Assembly (NCBI RefSeq): GCF_900112305.1
Contig: NZ_FOKT01000006.1
Location: 186,001-250,000 of the forward strand
Source of the DNA: Microbulbifer thermotolerans
GTDB lineage: Bacteria; Pseudomonadota; Gammaproteobacteria; Pseudomonadales; Cellvibrionaceae
Direction of reading: 5' to 3'
DNA: 64,000 nucleotides
Shown here: in pieces, positions 42,241 through 51,693 of the stretch
How positions within the stretch are numbered: position 1 is the first letter of the stretch
Layout: every line of letters begins with the position of its first letter
Notes under the pieces: generated by a model
Databases searched by the model: none
What the model saw: only the letters and a program-made list of their open reading frames with translations
Told to the model about the DNA's origin: nothing
Translations under genes and position numbers: made by a program

Positions 42241-42452
42241 AGAACCTCTGACTAATTCGCGTGAACACTATGGTAGCTTCCGGGGCGCTCAGGTAATAGG
42301 ACGTACATTTCGAAAACGCACGAGTACTTCCCTGTAGCTCCGACGGATACATCCCTGTATCCGACGGTTTCGAAATGTACGCCCTATCACCTGAGCTTCA
42401 CATCCGCCCTGAAGCGTCTCTGCCAACAGAAAGTGGCTCAATCAGAGGTTCC
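42241..42452. repeat. Inverted-repeat element copy C (reverse orientation)
   Basis: Ends AGAACCTCTGACTAATTCGC (42241-42260) and ATCAGAGGTTCC (42441-42452); flanked on both sides by CTAT (42237-42240, 42453-42456), a probable target duplication. The inside is inverted relative to copies B and E: TTTCGAAAACGCACGAGTAC ... TTTCGAAATGTAC. Internal hairpin arms CCGACGGATACA and TGTATCCGACGG, one mismatch. It lies 21 bases upstream of the esterase start, so it may affect that gene's promoter. Confidence 0.88.
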
Positions 42453-42830
42453 CTATCTGTGCCCGTCCCTCACTGACTCGCTCAGTATAGCGGGTGTAAA
42501 CAGCGCCTTTTTCACCTTCTTTTCGACAAGGCACTGTGGGAGTCAATGTCCCAGCCGCCATGCCGGTTTCTTGAAAAATGGTGTTGCACGAGGACTGACA
42601 TTTAATTTCCTCTATCGAGCTTGAAAAGCGCCACTGCGCAGTCCATACCAATAAAAGCTGTTCAAAAAATGTACAGCTGTAAGTGGCGTAAAGCAGGGAT
42701 TGCACTAGCAGGATCATTCTCGCGCTAGCTCACCCTTCCTATCGCAGCAGTTACGGCTTTGCTCTCAAGAAGTAAAGCCCGACGTCCGTTTTCACAAGGG
42801 CTATTTCATCGGGTTGTAGTAGGTGATGGC
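42453..42830. other. Leader region upstream of the Asp-Ala repeat protein gene
   Basis: About 380 bases without a credible gene, presumably carrying the promoter of the following gene. AT-rich patches (42588-42610, 42640-42680) are candidate promoter areas but no clear -35/-10 pair could be chosen. Confidence 0.4.
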
Positions 42831-45491
42831 ATGATCGCGACGATATTCGACAAGCTCAGCGGTACGGTTGTAGAACGGCCGCTTGGTGCACTGGACCTGT
42901 CCTCGACCGGCATAGTGAAGCTTCCGCTGGGGCAAGATGAAATTGCCTCCTATGCCAGGGATGGACTCAACTTGGTAATCATTCTCAAATCAGGGCAGAC
43001 CATCGTTATTGCGAATTTTTTCAAGCCCGATGAGGAAGGATTTCACAGCGAACTGGTTCTGGAGGGAGAGGAAACCCCCGTGTTATTGGCGGGCCCCCCC
43101 GGGACACCGGTTCCCGCAGGGCCGGCCGTTACAACTGCAGCTGCACCGGCGGCAACAGTATATCCCTGGGTTCTGGCTGGTCTAGGAGCACTTGGCGTGA
43201 TTGCCCTTATCGCCAGCGACGATGACGATGACGACCCATTCAGAGAAACCGGAAACCATACACCCGACGATGGCGATGCAGATGCCGATGCGGATGCGGA
43301 CTCAGATGCAGATGCCGATGCGGACGCAGATGCAGATGCGGATACTGACGCCGATGCCGATGCCGATGCCGATGCCGATGCCGATGCCGATGCTGACGCG
43401 GATGCCGACGCGGACGCAGACGCAGACGCAGATGCCGACGCGGACGCCGATGCCGACGCAGATGCAGACGCGGATGCCGATGCGGATGCGGATGCCGATG
43501 CCGATGCCGATGCCGATGCTGACGCGGATGCGGATGCCGATGCTGACGCGGATGCCGACGCGGACGCAGACGCAGATGCCGACGCAGATGCAGACGCGGA
43601 TGCCGATGCGGATGCCGATGCCGATGCTGACGCGGATGCGGATGCGGATGCGGATGCAGATGCCGACGCGGATGCCGACGCAGATGCAGATGCGGATGCC
43701 GATGCGGATGCCGATGCGGATGCCGATGCTGACGCGGATGCGGATGCAGACGCGGATGCCGATGCGGACGCAGATGCAGACGCGGACGCAGACGCAGATG
43801 CCGACGCGGACGCCGATGCCGATGCTGACGCAGATGCCGATGCTGACGCAGATGCCGACGCCGACGCCGATGCTGATGCGGATGCCGATGCTGATGCTGA
43901 TGCGGACGCAGATGCCGATGCAGACGCGGATGCAGACGCAGATGCAGATGCCGACGCAGATGCAGATGCCGACGCGGACGCCGATGCGGATGCCGATTGC
44001 GACATCAATATCGACATAGATATCGATATAGATATCGACTGTGACTGTGATGCAGACGCAGATTCCGATGCTGACGCGGATGCGGACGCAGATGCAGACT
44101 GGGGTGGACCCGGTTGGCACTGTGATAAGGATTGCGAAATCAAAGATATTGATTTTGATGTCGACGTAGATATTGACCGGGGGCATGGCAAAGACTGCGA
44201 GATCAATATCGATATCGACATAGATATCGATATCGAATGTGATGCGGATGCCGATTCTGATGCGGATGCAGATGCCGACGCGGATGCAGATGCCGATGCT
44301 GACGCAGACACAGATGCTGATGCCGACGCAGATGCTGACGCGGATGCGGATGCCGATGCCGATGCCGATGCTGATGCTGATGCCGACGCCGACGCGGATA
44401 CGGATGCCGACGCAGATGCCGATGCCGATGCTGACGCGGATGCGGACGCGGATGCCGACGCAGATGCCGATGCTGACGCGGATGCAGATGCCGACGCGGA
44501 TACTGACGCGGATGCCGATGCCGATGCCGATGCAGACGCAGATGCCGACGCAGATGCTGATGCCGATGCTGACGCAGACACAGATGCCGACGCAGATGCT
44601 GATGCCGACGCAGATGCAGATGCCGACGCAGATGCTGATGCCGACGCAGATGCTGATGCCGACGCAGATGCTGATGCCGACGCGGATGCAGATGCTGACG
44701 CGGATGCAGATGCTGACGCGGATGCCGACTCAGACTCGGATGCAGACTGTGAACTCCCGAATGCAATCTCCTACATCGCTTTCCGGCTGGAAGATGGCCA
44801 AGTGATCAAGGTTGAAGGCTTCGAGGAGGAAATCACGAACGGCAAGTATCCGGAGACGCTGTTCGACTGCATCGAGGAAACTTACGGTTCCCCGGTGGTT
44901 GAATACATCATCAAAGCCGGACCGCTTCACTATGACGAGGACTGCGAGGTAACAACCACCGAAGGATGGCCGACGAATCCTACCGGTAACGTGGGCGGGC
45001 CTGGAGTCACGGAAGTCGACATCGATGACTTGTGCAATGACGAGAATGCGGCCGCTGACGATGAATCCGAAGCTGAGGAAGATGATTGTGGCTGCGGTGG
45101 CGACACCGACCCCGATAGTGTCGGGGAGCCCGACGCGGAAGCCTCTGCGGATACTGAACCGGAAGCGGACGATGTCATCCCCCTCAAAGATACAGAGTTT
45201 GACTTTGTGGATGGTGGCGATGTAGCGGACCCGCACTTCTGGTCTGAGTCAGAAATGCCGATAGATGGCGAAGGCCTGCCCACAGTGGATGGTCACGAGT
45301 CGCTTCCCCAACTGCACGAGCTGTTGGAAGAGGCCGGCGCGGATGGCAACCAGCTGTTGGCACAGCTAGAGGCCGAAGGTCTGCCCGCACTGTCGGACAT
45401 CTCTGGAGAGAGCGCGGATATCCTGTTGCAGGCCCCGCTGGACGACCAACTCCAGGATCTGTGGCAGCAATACGGGCACCACGACCTGTAG
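42831..45491 (+). CDS. Asp-Ala dipeptide-repeat protein with BapA-type N-terminus, probable type I secretion substrate
   Basis: 886 residues from the ATG at 42831 (AGGTG just upstream; a longer frame to 42759 is unsupported). Residues 1-105 resemble the prefix domain of BapA/LapF-type giant adhesins ([20 protein letters not shown]), followed by a Gly/Ala-rich hydrophobic segment (about 110-130) and D6. Two almost pure Asp-Ala tracts (149-389 and 471-639, a few Ser or Thr for Ala) flank a middle block of Asp-Ile/Asn-Ile/Asp-Val repeats with Trp and seven Cys (390-470). The C-terminal region 640-886 is acidic, with six more Cys including CGC, and ends in helices without RTX repeats. The immediate downstream genes are a type I secretion system, hence the export prediction. 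Extremely acidic; could bind metal ions, act as an extracellular matrix polymer, or be a scaffold for the amide ligases encoded nearby. Has its own terminator. Confidence 0.85.
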   Translation: MIATIFDKLSGTVVERPLGALDLSSTGIVKLPLGQDEIASYARDGLNLVIILKSGQTIVIANFFKPDEEGFHSELVLEGEETPVLLAGPPGTPVPAGPAVTTAAAPAATVYPWVLAGLGALGVIALIASDDDDDDPFRETGNHTPDDGDADADADADSDADADADADADADTDADADADADADADADADADADADADADADADADADADADADADADADADADADADADADADADADADADADADADADADADADADADADADADADADADADADADADADADADADADADADADADADADADADADADADADADADADADADADADADADADADADADADADADADADADADADADADADADADADADADADADADADADADADADADCDINIDIDIDIDIDCDCDADADSDADADADADADWGGPGWHCDKDCEIKDIDFDVDVDIDRGHGKDCEINIDIDIDIDIECDADADSDADADADADADADADADTDADADADADADADADADADADADADADADTDADADADADADADADADADADADADADADADADTDADADADADADADADADADADADADTDADADADADADADADADADADADADADADADADADADADADADADADADSDSDADCELPNAISYIAFRLEDGQVIKVEGFEEEITNGKYPETLFDCIEETYGSPVVEYIIKAGPLHYDEDCEVTTTEGWPTNPTGNVGGPGVTEVDIDDLCNDENAAADDESEAEEDDCGCGGDTDPDSVGEPDAEASADTEPEADDVIPLKDTEFDFVDGGDVADPHFWSESEMPIDGEGLPTVDGHESLPQLHELLEEAGADGNQLLAQLEAEGLPALSDISGESADILLQAPLDDQLQDLWQQYGHHDL
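43275..44747 (+). repeat. Coding repeat (GAY GCN)n with Asp-Ile interruption
   Basis: Hexanucleotide-period coding repeat: 43275-43997 (241 codons) and 44241-44747 (169 codons), with the DI/DV block between. Both GAT/GAC and all GCN codons are mixed, so unit sequences differ at third positions although the protein repeat is almost unbroken. Large open frames in other phases are by-products of this periodicity. Confidence 0.95.
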
Positions 45492-45514
45492 CTGGCTGGA
45501 AGAGATCCATGCCG

Positions 45515-45547
45515 AAAAACACCGGGCCCTCGGGCCCGGTGTTTTTG
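45515..45547 (+). terminator. Strong terminator after the Asp-Ala repeat protein gene
   Basis: AACACCGGGCC (45518-45528) pairs with GGCCCGGTGTT (45533-45543), tight 4-base loop, A5 before and T5 after. The repeat protein is therefore transcribed separately from the secretion operon downstream. Confidence 0.95.
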
Positions 45548-45581
45548 TTGGGCTAAACTGATAACCGCATTTATGTATTAA

Positions 45582-45795
45582 GGGACCTCTGTTTCATTCG
45601 CGCGGGTACTGCAGGTGGTTCAGGGGTGATCAGGCAATGGCGTCGATATTTCGAAAACGCACGGGCAGGTCTCTATAGCACTGTCGGATACCTACCAATA
45701 CCCGGCACTTTCGAAATACTCATCCCATCTCCTATGTACCGCATCTGGGTCTGAAGAGTCTTTACCTCCAGTAGGCGAGTTCAACAGAGGTTTCC
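45582..45795. repeat. Inverted-repeat element copy D (diverged)
   Basis: Ends GGGACCTCTG (45582-45591) and CAGAGGTTTCC (45785-45795); core boxes TTTCGAAAACGCACG and CTTTCGAAATACTCATCCCAT are conserved, the middle is diverged (CTGTCGGATACC). Lies between the repeat protein terminator and the secretion operon, so the operon promoter must be in the 48 bases after it or inside the element. Confidence 0.8.
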
Positions 45796-45843
45796 TGCAA
45801 AAGACATCCCGCAATAACCTGTTGTCAAAGGCGTGTAAAAATA

Positions 45844-47253
45844 GTGGATCGAATAAACCGGCTATGGATGGCCCTGCTTACGCTTGTGATGACGCTGTGG
45901 TTGCATCCGGCTTGGGCGCAAATTGTGGATGTCGTCAGCCCAACGGAGATGCAGGCTGAAGCGATTCGCTCTCCGGAAGAGCCCTATTTTTCTGTCACAG
46001 ATTCCATTGCCCCTGGGACATTGGATCTTATCAGTGCGGTACATCGGGCGGTGGAGTGGCATCCCGTTATCTCAGAATCGGTCGTTGCTCTGCAACGGGA
46101 ACGCGAAAATGTGCGTGCTGCCAGAGCCGGTTACTTTCCGCAAATAGGTGTGAATTTTGTCGCCGGGCGAGACACGGAAGACGACCGCGGCGGCGACGGG
46201 CACGTGGTGCAGATCTACGCATCGCAGATGCTCTATGACTTTGGCGAAGTCTCGAGCGAAGTCGATCTGGCGATGGCGGATATGCAGCGCTCCCGGGCGG
46301 TGGTACTTCAGGCGATCGATACCGTTGCCCGCGATACAGCACAGGCCGCAATTGAAGTACAGCGTTACCAGGCACTGTTGCAATCCGCCGAGGAACAGAT
46401 TGAAGGCGTTTCTGCAATTACCGCTCTGGTACAGATGCGCAGCGACAGAGGCGCGAGTTCGCGCTCCGATGTGCTCCAGGCCCGCTCGCGCATGGAGGCG
46501 GCAAGGGCATCGAAACAGCGAGTGGAAGCGGAATTAAACCGCTGGCGAAGTACATTGCAGTATCTGATGGGCAGCCGCGACCGGTTCAGTATGTCTATGG
46601 AAATACCGGATGCAATCCGCCATGCGTGCGAAGTGGTATCGCCGGAAATCTCCGCTGTGCCGGAAGTGCTGATAGCAGAAGCGGCGCGGGCAGAGGCGAT
46701 GGCGCGTCTGGAAGAGGCCAGGGCGGGTGCCTGGCCTACATTGTCACTCGATGCCAGCGTCAACAACTACCTGGATCAGCAATATGTGGATGCCAGGGCC
46801 TTGGACCAAAATGAAAGTGCGGTGTTTTTAAATTTGTCCATGCCAATTTATCAAGGTGGACGAATTTCTGCGAACAAGGCATCGGGAGTGCATGCACTGC
46901 GGGCAGCAGACGCGGCAAAAGACGCGGCGCGTGTATCGGTGATGCAGGCACTGCTGGCGGCACAGGAAGAAGCCAGCGGTTTAAGCCGTAGTTTGTCCAT
47001 TCTCAATTCCCGCGAGCGCGCGATTGCCGAAACGCGCGATCTCTACAGGAAGCAGTACTCTTCCCTGGGTACCCGAACTCTGCTCGATCTATTGAATGCG
47101 GAACAGGAATTACACCAGGCGCGGCAAGAAAAGAATAATGCCCGCTACGATTTAAGCCGGCTGCAAATTGACTGCCTGTATAACCTGGGTGCACTCAGAA
47201 GAGCCTTTGAACTGGAGGGGCGGGAGATACAGGGTGTGGAGGTACTCCCTTGA
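45844..47253 (+). CDS. TolC-family outer-membrane channel of type I secretion system
   Basis: 469 residues. Signal peptide (LWMALLTLVMTLWLHPAWAQ), then two outer-membrane efflux protein repeats with long coiled coils (about 60-250 and 270-450; typical SLDASVNNYLDQQY and RTLLDLLNAEQELHQARQE). It should form the trimeric outer-membrane duct of the ABC exporter encoded next. GTG start at 45844; an ATG 8 codons later gives a cleaner signal peptide. The stop overlaps the ABC start by four bases. Closest in type to LapE/AggA channels of adhesin exporters. Confidence 0.92.
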   Translation: MDRINRLWMALLTLVMTLWLHPAWAQIVDVVSPTEMQAEAIRSPEEPYFSVTDSIAPGTLDLISAVHRAVEWHPVISESVVALQRERENVRAARAGYFPQIGVNFVAGRDTEDDRGGDGHVVQIYASQMLYDFGEVSSEVDLAMADMQRSRAVVLQAIDTVARDTAQAAIEVQRYQALLQSAEEQIEGVSAITALVQMRSDRGASSRSDVLQARSRMEAARASKQRVEAELNRWRSTLQYLMGSRDRFSMSMEIPDAIRHACEVVSPEISAVPEVLIAEAARAEAMARLEEARAGAWPTLSLDASVNNYLDQQYVDARALDQNESAVFLNLSMPIYQGGRISANKASGVHALRAADAAKDAARVSVMQALLAAQEEASGLSRSLSILNSRERAIAETRDLYRKQYSSLGTRTLLDLLNAEQELHQARQEKNNARYDLSRLQIDCLYNLGALRRAFELEGREIQGVEVLP

Positions 47254-49451
47254 GCGATAGCGAAGTTTTGGCGGCGGAAGCCGCCGCCCGGCCAGTGGAG
47301 GGCGCCGAGGAACGGTTGGATTATTCCCCCTGGCTGGATGCGATTCTGGTTGTTGCGCGGCACTACCGGCTGGAATATTCGGCGGAAAATGTGCGTATTG
47401 CGGGGAACTGGAGCGGCGACGAGCCAGTGGAAACTGTGATCCGGCATATGGCCCGCCAAGCCGGCCTGACGGTGCGATTTGCGGATTTCAAAAAAACTCT
47501 TTTGACACCCTGGCGTCTGCCTCTGGTGGTACAGCTCACTGATGGGCAGGTCGGCGTTATCGAAACCATCGCCGCGGACGGCAGTCTCGGTATTAGCTAC
47601 AGCGGTGACCAGGGGCTTGAGAGCCGGATTGGTGTGGATGAGATCGCAAGCCGGATTTCCCAGACCTTGATCTTGCGCCCTGCGCGCAATGTCTCTGACG
47701 CCCGCGTCGATGAATACATCAAGCCGGACAACAAACACTGGTTCCGTAAGATTATTTTGCGCGATCTGAAACCTTACGGGCACGTGATGTTGGCGACAAC
47801 CGTGGCCAATACACTGGCGCTGTCGGGAATACTCTTCGCCAGGCAGGTGTACGACCGCGTGATACCGGCGGAATCCATGCCGACACTTTATGTGCTGTTC
47901 AGTGGTGTGATGTTGGCGGTTGTATTCGATTTCATCATGCGCATGATGCGGGTACGAATTACCGATCTGCTGGGTAAACGCGCGGATATCCGCGTATCGG
48001 ATCTCGTATTCGGCCACGCGGTACGCCTGCGCAATTCCGCCAAACCCAAGTCCACCGGTACTTTTATTTCACAGATCCGCGAGCTGGAGCGCGTGCGGGA
48101 AATGGTGACGTCCACCACCATACTGGCACTGGCGGATATGCCCTTTTTTCTGCTTTTTTTGCTGGTGATGTGGGTGATCGGCGGCCCCCTGGTACTGGTG
48201 CCCCTGGGCGCGGTGATATTACTGATTGTGCCGGGCCTGCTGGCACAGAGAAAGCTGGCAAAGCTGGCTTCGGAAACCATGCGCGAGTCATCGCTGCGCA
48301 ATGCCATGTTGGTGGAAAGCGTGCAGGGCATGGAGGATATCAAAGCGCTGCAGGCGGAGCAGCGTTTTCAGCGCCAGTGGAACCACTACAACGCCGTGAC
48401 GGCGGATTCTAATTTAAAGCTCCGATACTTGGTCAATATGCTGATGACCTGGACGCACAATGTGCAGTCTTCAGTATTTGCGGTCATTATTTTGTTCGGC
48501 GCTCCCATGGTGATGGCCGGTGATATGACCACGGGCTCCCTAGTGGCGGCATCGATTCTCGGCTCTCGTATGATGTCGCCTATGGCGCATATCACCCAGG
48601 TGCTGAGCCGCTGGCAGCAGGCGAAATTCGCACTCAAAGGACTGGACGAAATTATGCAGCGCCCAGTGGATCATCCGGAGGGCAGTAAGCGGGTGCACAA
48701 GCCGGTGATTCTCGGCGCCTATCACTTTAAAAGGGCCGTTTTTCAATACGGGGACGAGACCGGCGAAGCCGCGCTGATGGTTTCGGAGCTTTCCATTAAA
48801 CCCGGCGAACGCATCGCGGTATTGGGGCGCAACGGCGCCGGTAAATCGACGTTGTTGCAGGCTCTGTCCGGCATACTGGAGCCCGTCAGCGGACGCGCCG
48901 ATCTGGATGGCGTCTGCATGGCCCATATAGACCCGGCGGATATCCGCCGGGATGTGGGGTTGCTCAGCCAAAACGCCGGACTTTTTCACGGCACTTTGCG
49001 GGAGAATCTGACACTGGGCGCGCCCCATGCGACAGATGCGGAAATACTGTGGGCACTGGAAATGAGCGGGGCCCTGGAGCTGGTGCAGAAATTGCCGCGC
49101 GGCTTGGACCACGTCATTCTTGAAGGCGGTCAGGGGCTTTCCGGCGGACAGCGTCAGTCACTGCTGTTGTCGCGCCTGATGATTCGCCAGCCTCATATTC
49201 TGTTATTGGACGAACCCACGGCATCGCTGGATGAGTCCACGGAGCGGCGCTTTATCCAGCGCCTGGATGACTGGTGTCAAAAGCGTACGCTGATTGTAGC
49301 GACACACCGTACCAGTGTGCTCAGCCTGGTGAATCGGATTCTGGTAGTGGAGGGCGGACGTATTGTCATGGACGACACCAAGGCGTGCGTACTGGAACAA
49401 CTCGCCCAGTCCGTCAGCCGCGAGCGGCGGGAAAGAGAAGGGATGTCCTGA
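47250..49451 (+). CDS. Type I secretion ABC transporter (LapB-like)
   Basis: 733 residues, TTG start with GGAGG 7 bases upstream. A degenerate C39-peptidase-like domain without the catalytic Cys (about 20-160, YSPWLDAILVVARHYRLEYS) is followed by six membrane helices (about 170-470) and the ATPase (about 490-733) with GRNGAGKST, LSGGQRQSLLLSRLM, ILLLDEPTASLDES and the His switch VATHRT. A C39-like domain without protease activity is typical of exporters of RTX and giant adhesin substrates. Predicted to export the upstream Asp-Ala repeat protein. One-base overlap with the next gene. Confidence 0.94.
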   Translation: MSDSEVLAAEAAARPVEGAEERLDYSPWLDAILVVARHYRLEYSAENVRIAGNWSGDEPVETVIRHMARQAGLTVRFADFKKTLLTPWRLPLVVQLTDGQVGVIETIAADGSLGISYSGDQGLESRIGVDEIASRISQTLILRPARNVSDARVDEYIKPDNKHWFRKIILRDLKPYGHVMLATTVANTLALSGILFARQVYDRVIPAESMPTLYVLFSGVMLAVVFDFIMRMMRVRITDLLGKRADIRVSDLVFGHAVRLRNSAKPKSTGTFISQIRELERVREMVTSTTILALADMPFFLLFLLVMWVIGGPLVLVPLGAVILLIVPGLLAQRKLAKLASETMRESSLRNAMLVESVQGMEDIKALQAEQRFQRQWNHYNAVTADSNLKLRYLVNMLMTWTHNVQSSVFAVIILFGAPMVMAGDMTTGSLVAASILGSRMMSPMAHITQVLSRWQQAKFALKGLDEIMQRPVDHPEGSKRVHKPVILGAYHFKRAVFQYGDETGEAALMVSELSIKPGERIAVLGRNGAGKSTLLQALSGILEPVSGRADLDGVCMAHIDPADIRRDVGLLSQNAGLFHGTLRENLTLGAPHATDAEILWALEMSGALELVQKLPRGLDHVILEGGQGLSGGQRQSLLLSRLMIRQPHILLLDEPTASLDESTERRFIQRLDDWCQKRTLIVATHRTSVLSLVNRILVVEGGRIVMDDTKACVLEQLAQSVSRERREREGMS

Positions 49452-50704
49452 TGGCGAGTAACAAAACAGCCCCGTGTGACAGAAAATTCTCGGGTTTTAA
49501 ATCTATACCGCTATTGGAATCCGATTATCACGGAACGGGGCAGTACAGCAGTGATGAGGCGGACGAGGCCACAATGGTGCGTTCCACCCGTGTTGTGTGG
49601 GTGGTGTTTTTGTTGATTGCGGCTCTGGTGGGTTGGTCTTATTTCGCGCAGGTCGACGAAGTGTCATCCGGGGCTGGCAAGGTTATTCCCACTTCGCGCG
49701 CACAGGTGATTCAGTCTTTGGAAGGGGGAATACTCGCGGAACTGCTGGTCAGCGAAGGAGATATTGTTGAGCGCGGGCAGATATTGGCACAACTGGACCC
49801 GACCAAAGTGCGTTCCAATGTGGAAGAGAGCGCGGCGAGATACCGCGCGGCCCTGGCCCGCGCGGCGCGATTGACGGCGGAAGTTAACGGAACCGCTTTG
49901 GCATTTCCAAAGGAACTTGAGGGGCACGAAGACCTGAAAGCCAAGGAGACGAAGCTTTATGTCACCCGGAAGCAAGGGTTGGAGGAGTCCCTCAAGGGAT
50001 TGCGGGAATCTTTGCAACTGGTGCAGAGGGAATTGTCCATCACCCAATCGCTTGTCAGCTCCGGCGCCGCGAGCAATGTGGAAGTGCTGCGCTTGAGCCG
50101 GCAGAAATCGGAACTGGAATTGAAAATCCGCGAAGTGCGCTCCGAGTATATGGTGAAGGCGCGGGAAGAACTCGCAACGGTCAGTGCCGAAGTGGAAGCG
50201 CTGTCGTCTGTGCTGGCGGGACGCTCGGATTCACTGACGCGGCTGACCCATCGATCCCCGGTGCGGGGTATTGTCAAGGATATCGAAGTCACCACTATTG
50301 GCGGTGTCATTCCTCCCAACGGCCGCTTGATGGAAATCGTGCCTCTGGATGATCAGCTGTTGATTGAGGCGCGTATATCCCCGCGGGATATTGCCTTTAT
50401 TCATCCCGGGCAGCCGGCCAAAGTGAAGATCACCGCCTACGACTATGCCATTTATGGCGGCCTGGACGGTAAAGTGACGACGATTTCACCTGACACCATC
50501 CAGGATGAAATCAATCCAGATCAGTTTTATTACCGTGTCTTTATCCTCACAGAATCCGATGCCCTGTTGAACAAGGAAGGTGAAAAATTTCCCATAGTCC
50601 CGGGAATGATTGCGACCGTGGACGTGAAAACCGGTTCGAAAACCATTTTTGATTATCTGGTGAAACCAATGAATATGGCGCGTGAGGCGCTGAGGGAGCG
50701 CTAG
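49451..50704 (+). CDS. HlyD-family membrane fusion protein of type I secretion system
   Basis: 417 residues from the ATG at 49451 (TGATG overlap with the ABC gene); the open frame runs back into the ABC gene but that part is shadow. Short cytoplasmic N-terminus, one membrane helix (VVWVVFLLIAALVGWSYFA, about 47-65), split lipoyl/barrel-sandwich domain (GKVIPTSRAQVIQSLEGGILAEL; HRSPVRGIVKDIEV), a central coiled coil (about 145-260) and a C-terminal beta domain (MIATVDVKTGSKTIFDYL). Links the ABC protein to the TolC channel across the periplasm. Confidence 0.93.
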   Translation: MASNKTAPCDRKFSGFKSIPLLESDYHGTGQYSSDEADEATMVRSTRVVWVVFLLIAALVGWSYFAQVDEVSSGAGKVIPTSRAQVIQSLEGGILAELLVSEGDIVERGQILAQLDPTKVRSNVEESAARYRAALARAARLTAEVNGTALAFPKELEGHEDLKAKETKLYVTRKQGLEESLKGLRESLQLVQRELSITQSLVSSGAASNVEVLRLSRQKSELELKIREVRSEYMVKAREELATVSAEVEALSSVLAGRSDSLTRLTHRSPVRGIVKDIEVTTIGGVIPPNGRLMEIVPLDDQLLIEARISPRDIAFIHPGQPAKVKITAYDYAIYGGLDGKVTTISPDTIQDEINPDQFYYRVFILTESDALLNKEGEKFPIVPGMIATVDVKTGSKTIFDYLVKPMNMAREALRER

Positions 50705-50760
50705 GGAGGGCCGGCTAACACATCTCCGTTGTAAACGGTTTGTGAGCGGTTGGCGGTAAT

Positions 50761-51693
50761 ATGACGGGCAGGAAAAAGCTGTTTTCAACGCTCTTGCTGT
50801 TGTTTGACTGGCTCGGAGCCAGCCTGGGGTTCGCCGCCTCAGCACAGTCGGTCACACTGACAGCGGAAGTTACAGTAGTCAACAATTCAGACCGGAATAT
50901 CGACGGGTATGTCCACAGATTTTCCGTCCCTGTCAGCGACCATATGCAGCAAAAACTGGTCGCTATCCGCTACGATTATCCGGAAGGCTTTGAACGCAAG
51001 GCGCACCGGCGTGGCGACAGCGATTACGTGGAGTTGCGATGGAATATTCCCGCCAGGACCACATCTGTCAGAAGAGTGCACTTTGACCTGGAGTTATCCT
51101 CCTACAATTATCGAAAGGTGCCGGACTCCGTAGATCCGAATCCCGCTGTGTATTATTTGCAGCCGAGGAAATATATCGAATCGAATTCCAGTGCCATCCA
51201 ACGCCTCGCGGCGCAGATAGAGCGAACATACGAAACGGATGAGGAAAGGTTAAGGGCGGCGTTTTTATTGCCGCAGCAGATGATTGAGTACCGGGTGCAG
51301 CCCACGGAAGGGGCGCTCTACGCGATAAAGCACGGCAAGGGTGACTGTACCGAATTTGCGGCCCTGTTTGTCGCTCTAGCGAGGGCGATGGGATTTCCGG
51401 CACGGATGACAACAGATTTTTTGTTTACCTCCAGAACGGAATTCCGGCAGCCAAACCATCACTCGGCGGAAGTCTATTTGCATGGGAAGTGGATTCCAGT
51501 GGACCCGAATCTTGCCCTGGATCCAAAATTCGGTTACGGCTTCGGTGTCGGAAAAGCGAAAAAAATTGTTCTCAACCGGGATTTTTCCTGGGTGTGGTCC
51601 AATCTTTGGCCGAAAAGTTTTCGAGGCTATTCTCGCTATACGGATGTAAAGGTGCACTGGAAAATACACCGGGATGGGAAGGATGGATATTAG
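50761..51693 (+). CDS. Secreted transglutaminase-like protein (papain-fold)
   Basis: 310 residues with a signal peptide (about 1-28, ends FAASAQS). An N-terminal beta domain (30-130) precedes a transglutaminase-core domain with a full triad: Cys in GKGDCTEFAALFVALARAMG near 196, His in PNHHSAEVYLHGKW near 233, Asp in PVDPN near 248. Such proteins act as peptidases or acyl transferases. It is not the LapG type that releases LapA adhesins, but it takes the same place beside an adhesin-type exporter, so trimming, crosslinking or release of the repeat protein is plausible. Starts 56 bases after the HlyD-type gene and overlaps the next gene by 20 bases. Confidence 0.85.
   Translation: MTGRKKLFSTLLLLFDWLGASLGFAASAQSVTLTAEVTVVNNSDRNIDGYVHRFSVPVSDHMQQKLVAIRYDYPEGFERKAHRRGDSDYVELRWNIPARTTSVRRVHFDLELSSYNYRKVPDSVDPNPAVYYLQPRKYIESNSSAIQRLAAQIERTYETDEERLRAAFLLPQQMIEYRVQPTEGALYAIKHGKGDCTEFAALFVALARAMGFPARMTTDFLFTSRTEFRQPNHHSAEVYLHGKWIPVDPNLALDPKFGYGFGVGKAKKIVLNRDFSWVWSNLWPKSFRGYSRYTDVKVHWKIHRDGKDGY

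Noticed and set aside
43043..44581. Long antisense reading frame of Ser-Ala repeats and other Met/Pro/Arg-rich frames across the Asp-Ala gene
   Set aside because: A 6-base periodic sequence leaves all phases open on both strands; only the plus frame has a plausible start, ribosome site, non-repeat domains and a terminator.
43275..44747. CRISPR array or satellite-like DNA
   Set aside because: The periodicity is six bases, in frame, without spacers; it is a coding dipeptide repeat.
42831..45491. RTX toxin or RTX adhesin
   Set aside because: No GGxGxDxxx nonapeptide repeats are present; the C-terminus lacks the usual RTX-linked region.
49274..49450. N-terminal extension of the HlyD-type protein inside the ABC gene
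   Set aside because: It is a shadow of the ABC ATPase gene; the ATG overlapping the ABC stop is the expected start.
50761..51693. LapG-type protease
   Set aside because: The domain is the general transglutaminase core with a GDCTEF motif and an N-terminal beta domain, unlike the LapG family pattern; no LapD partner was seen.
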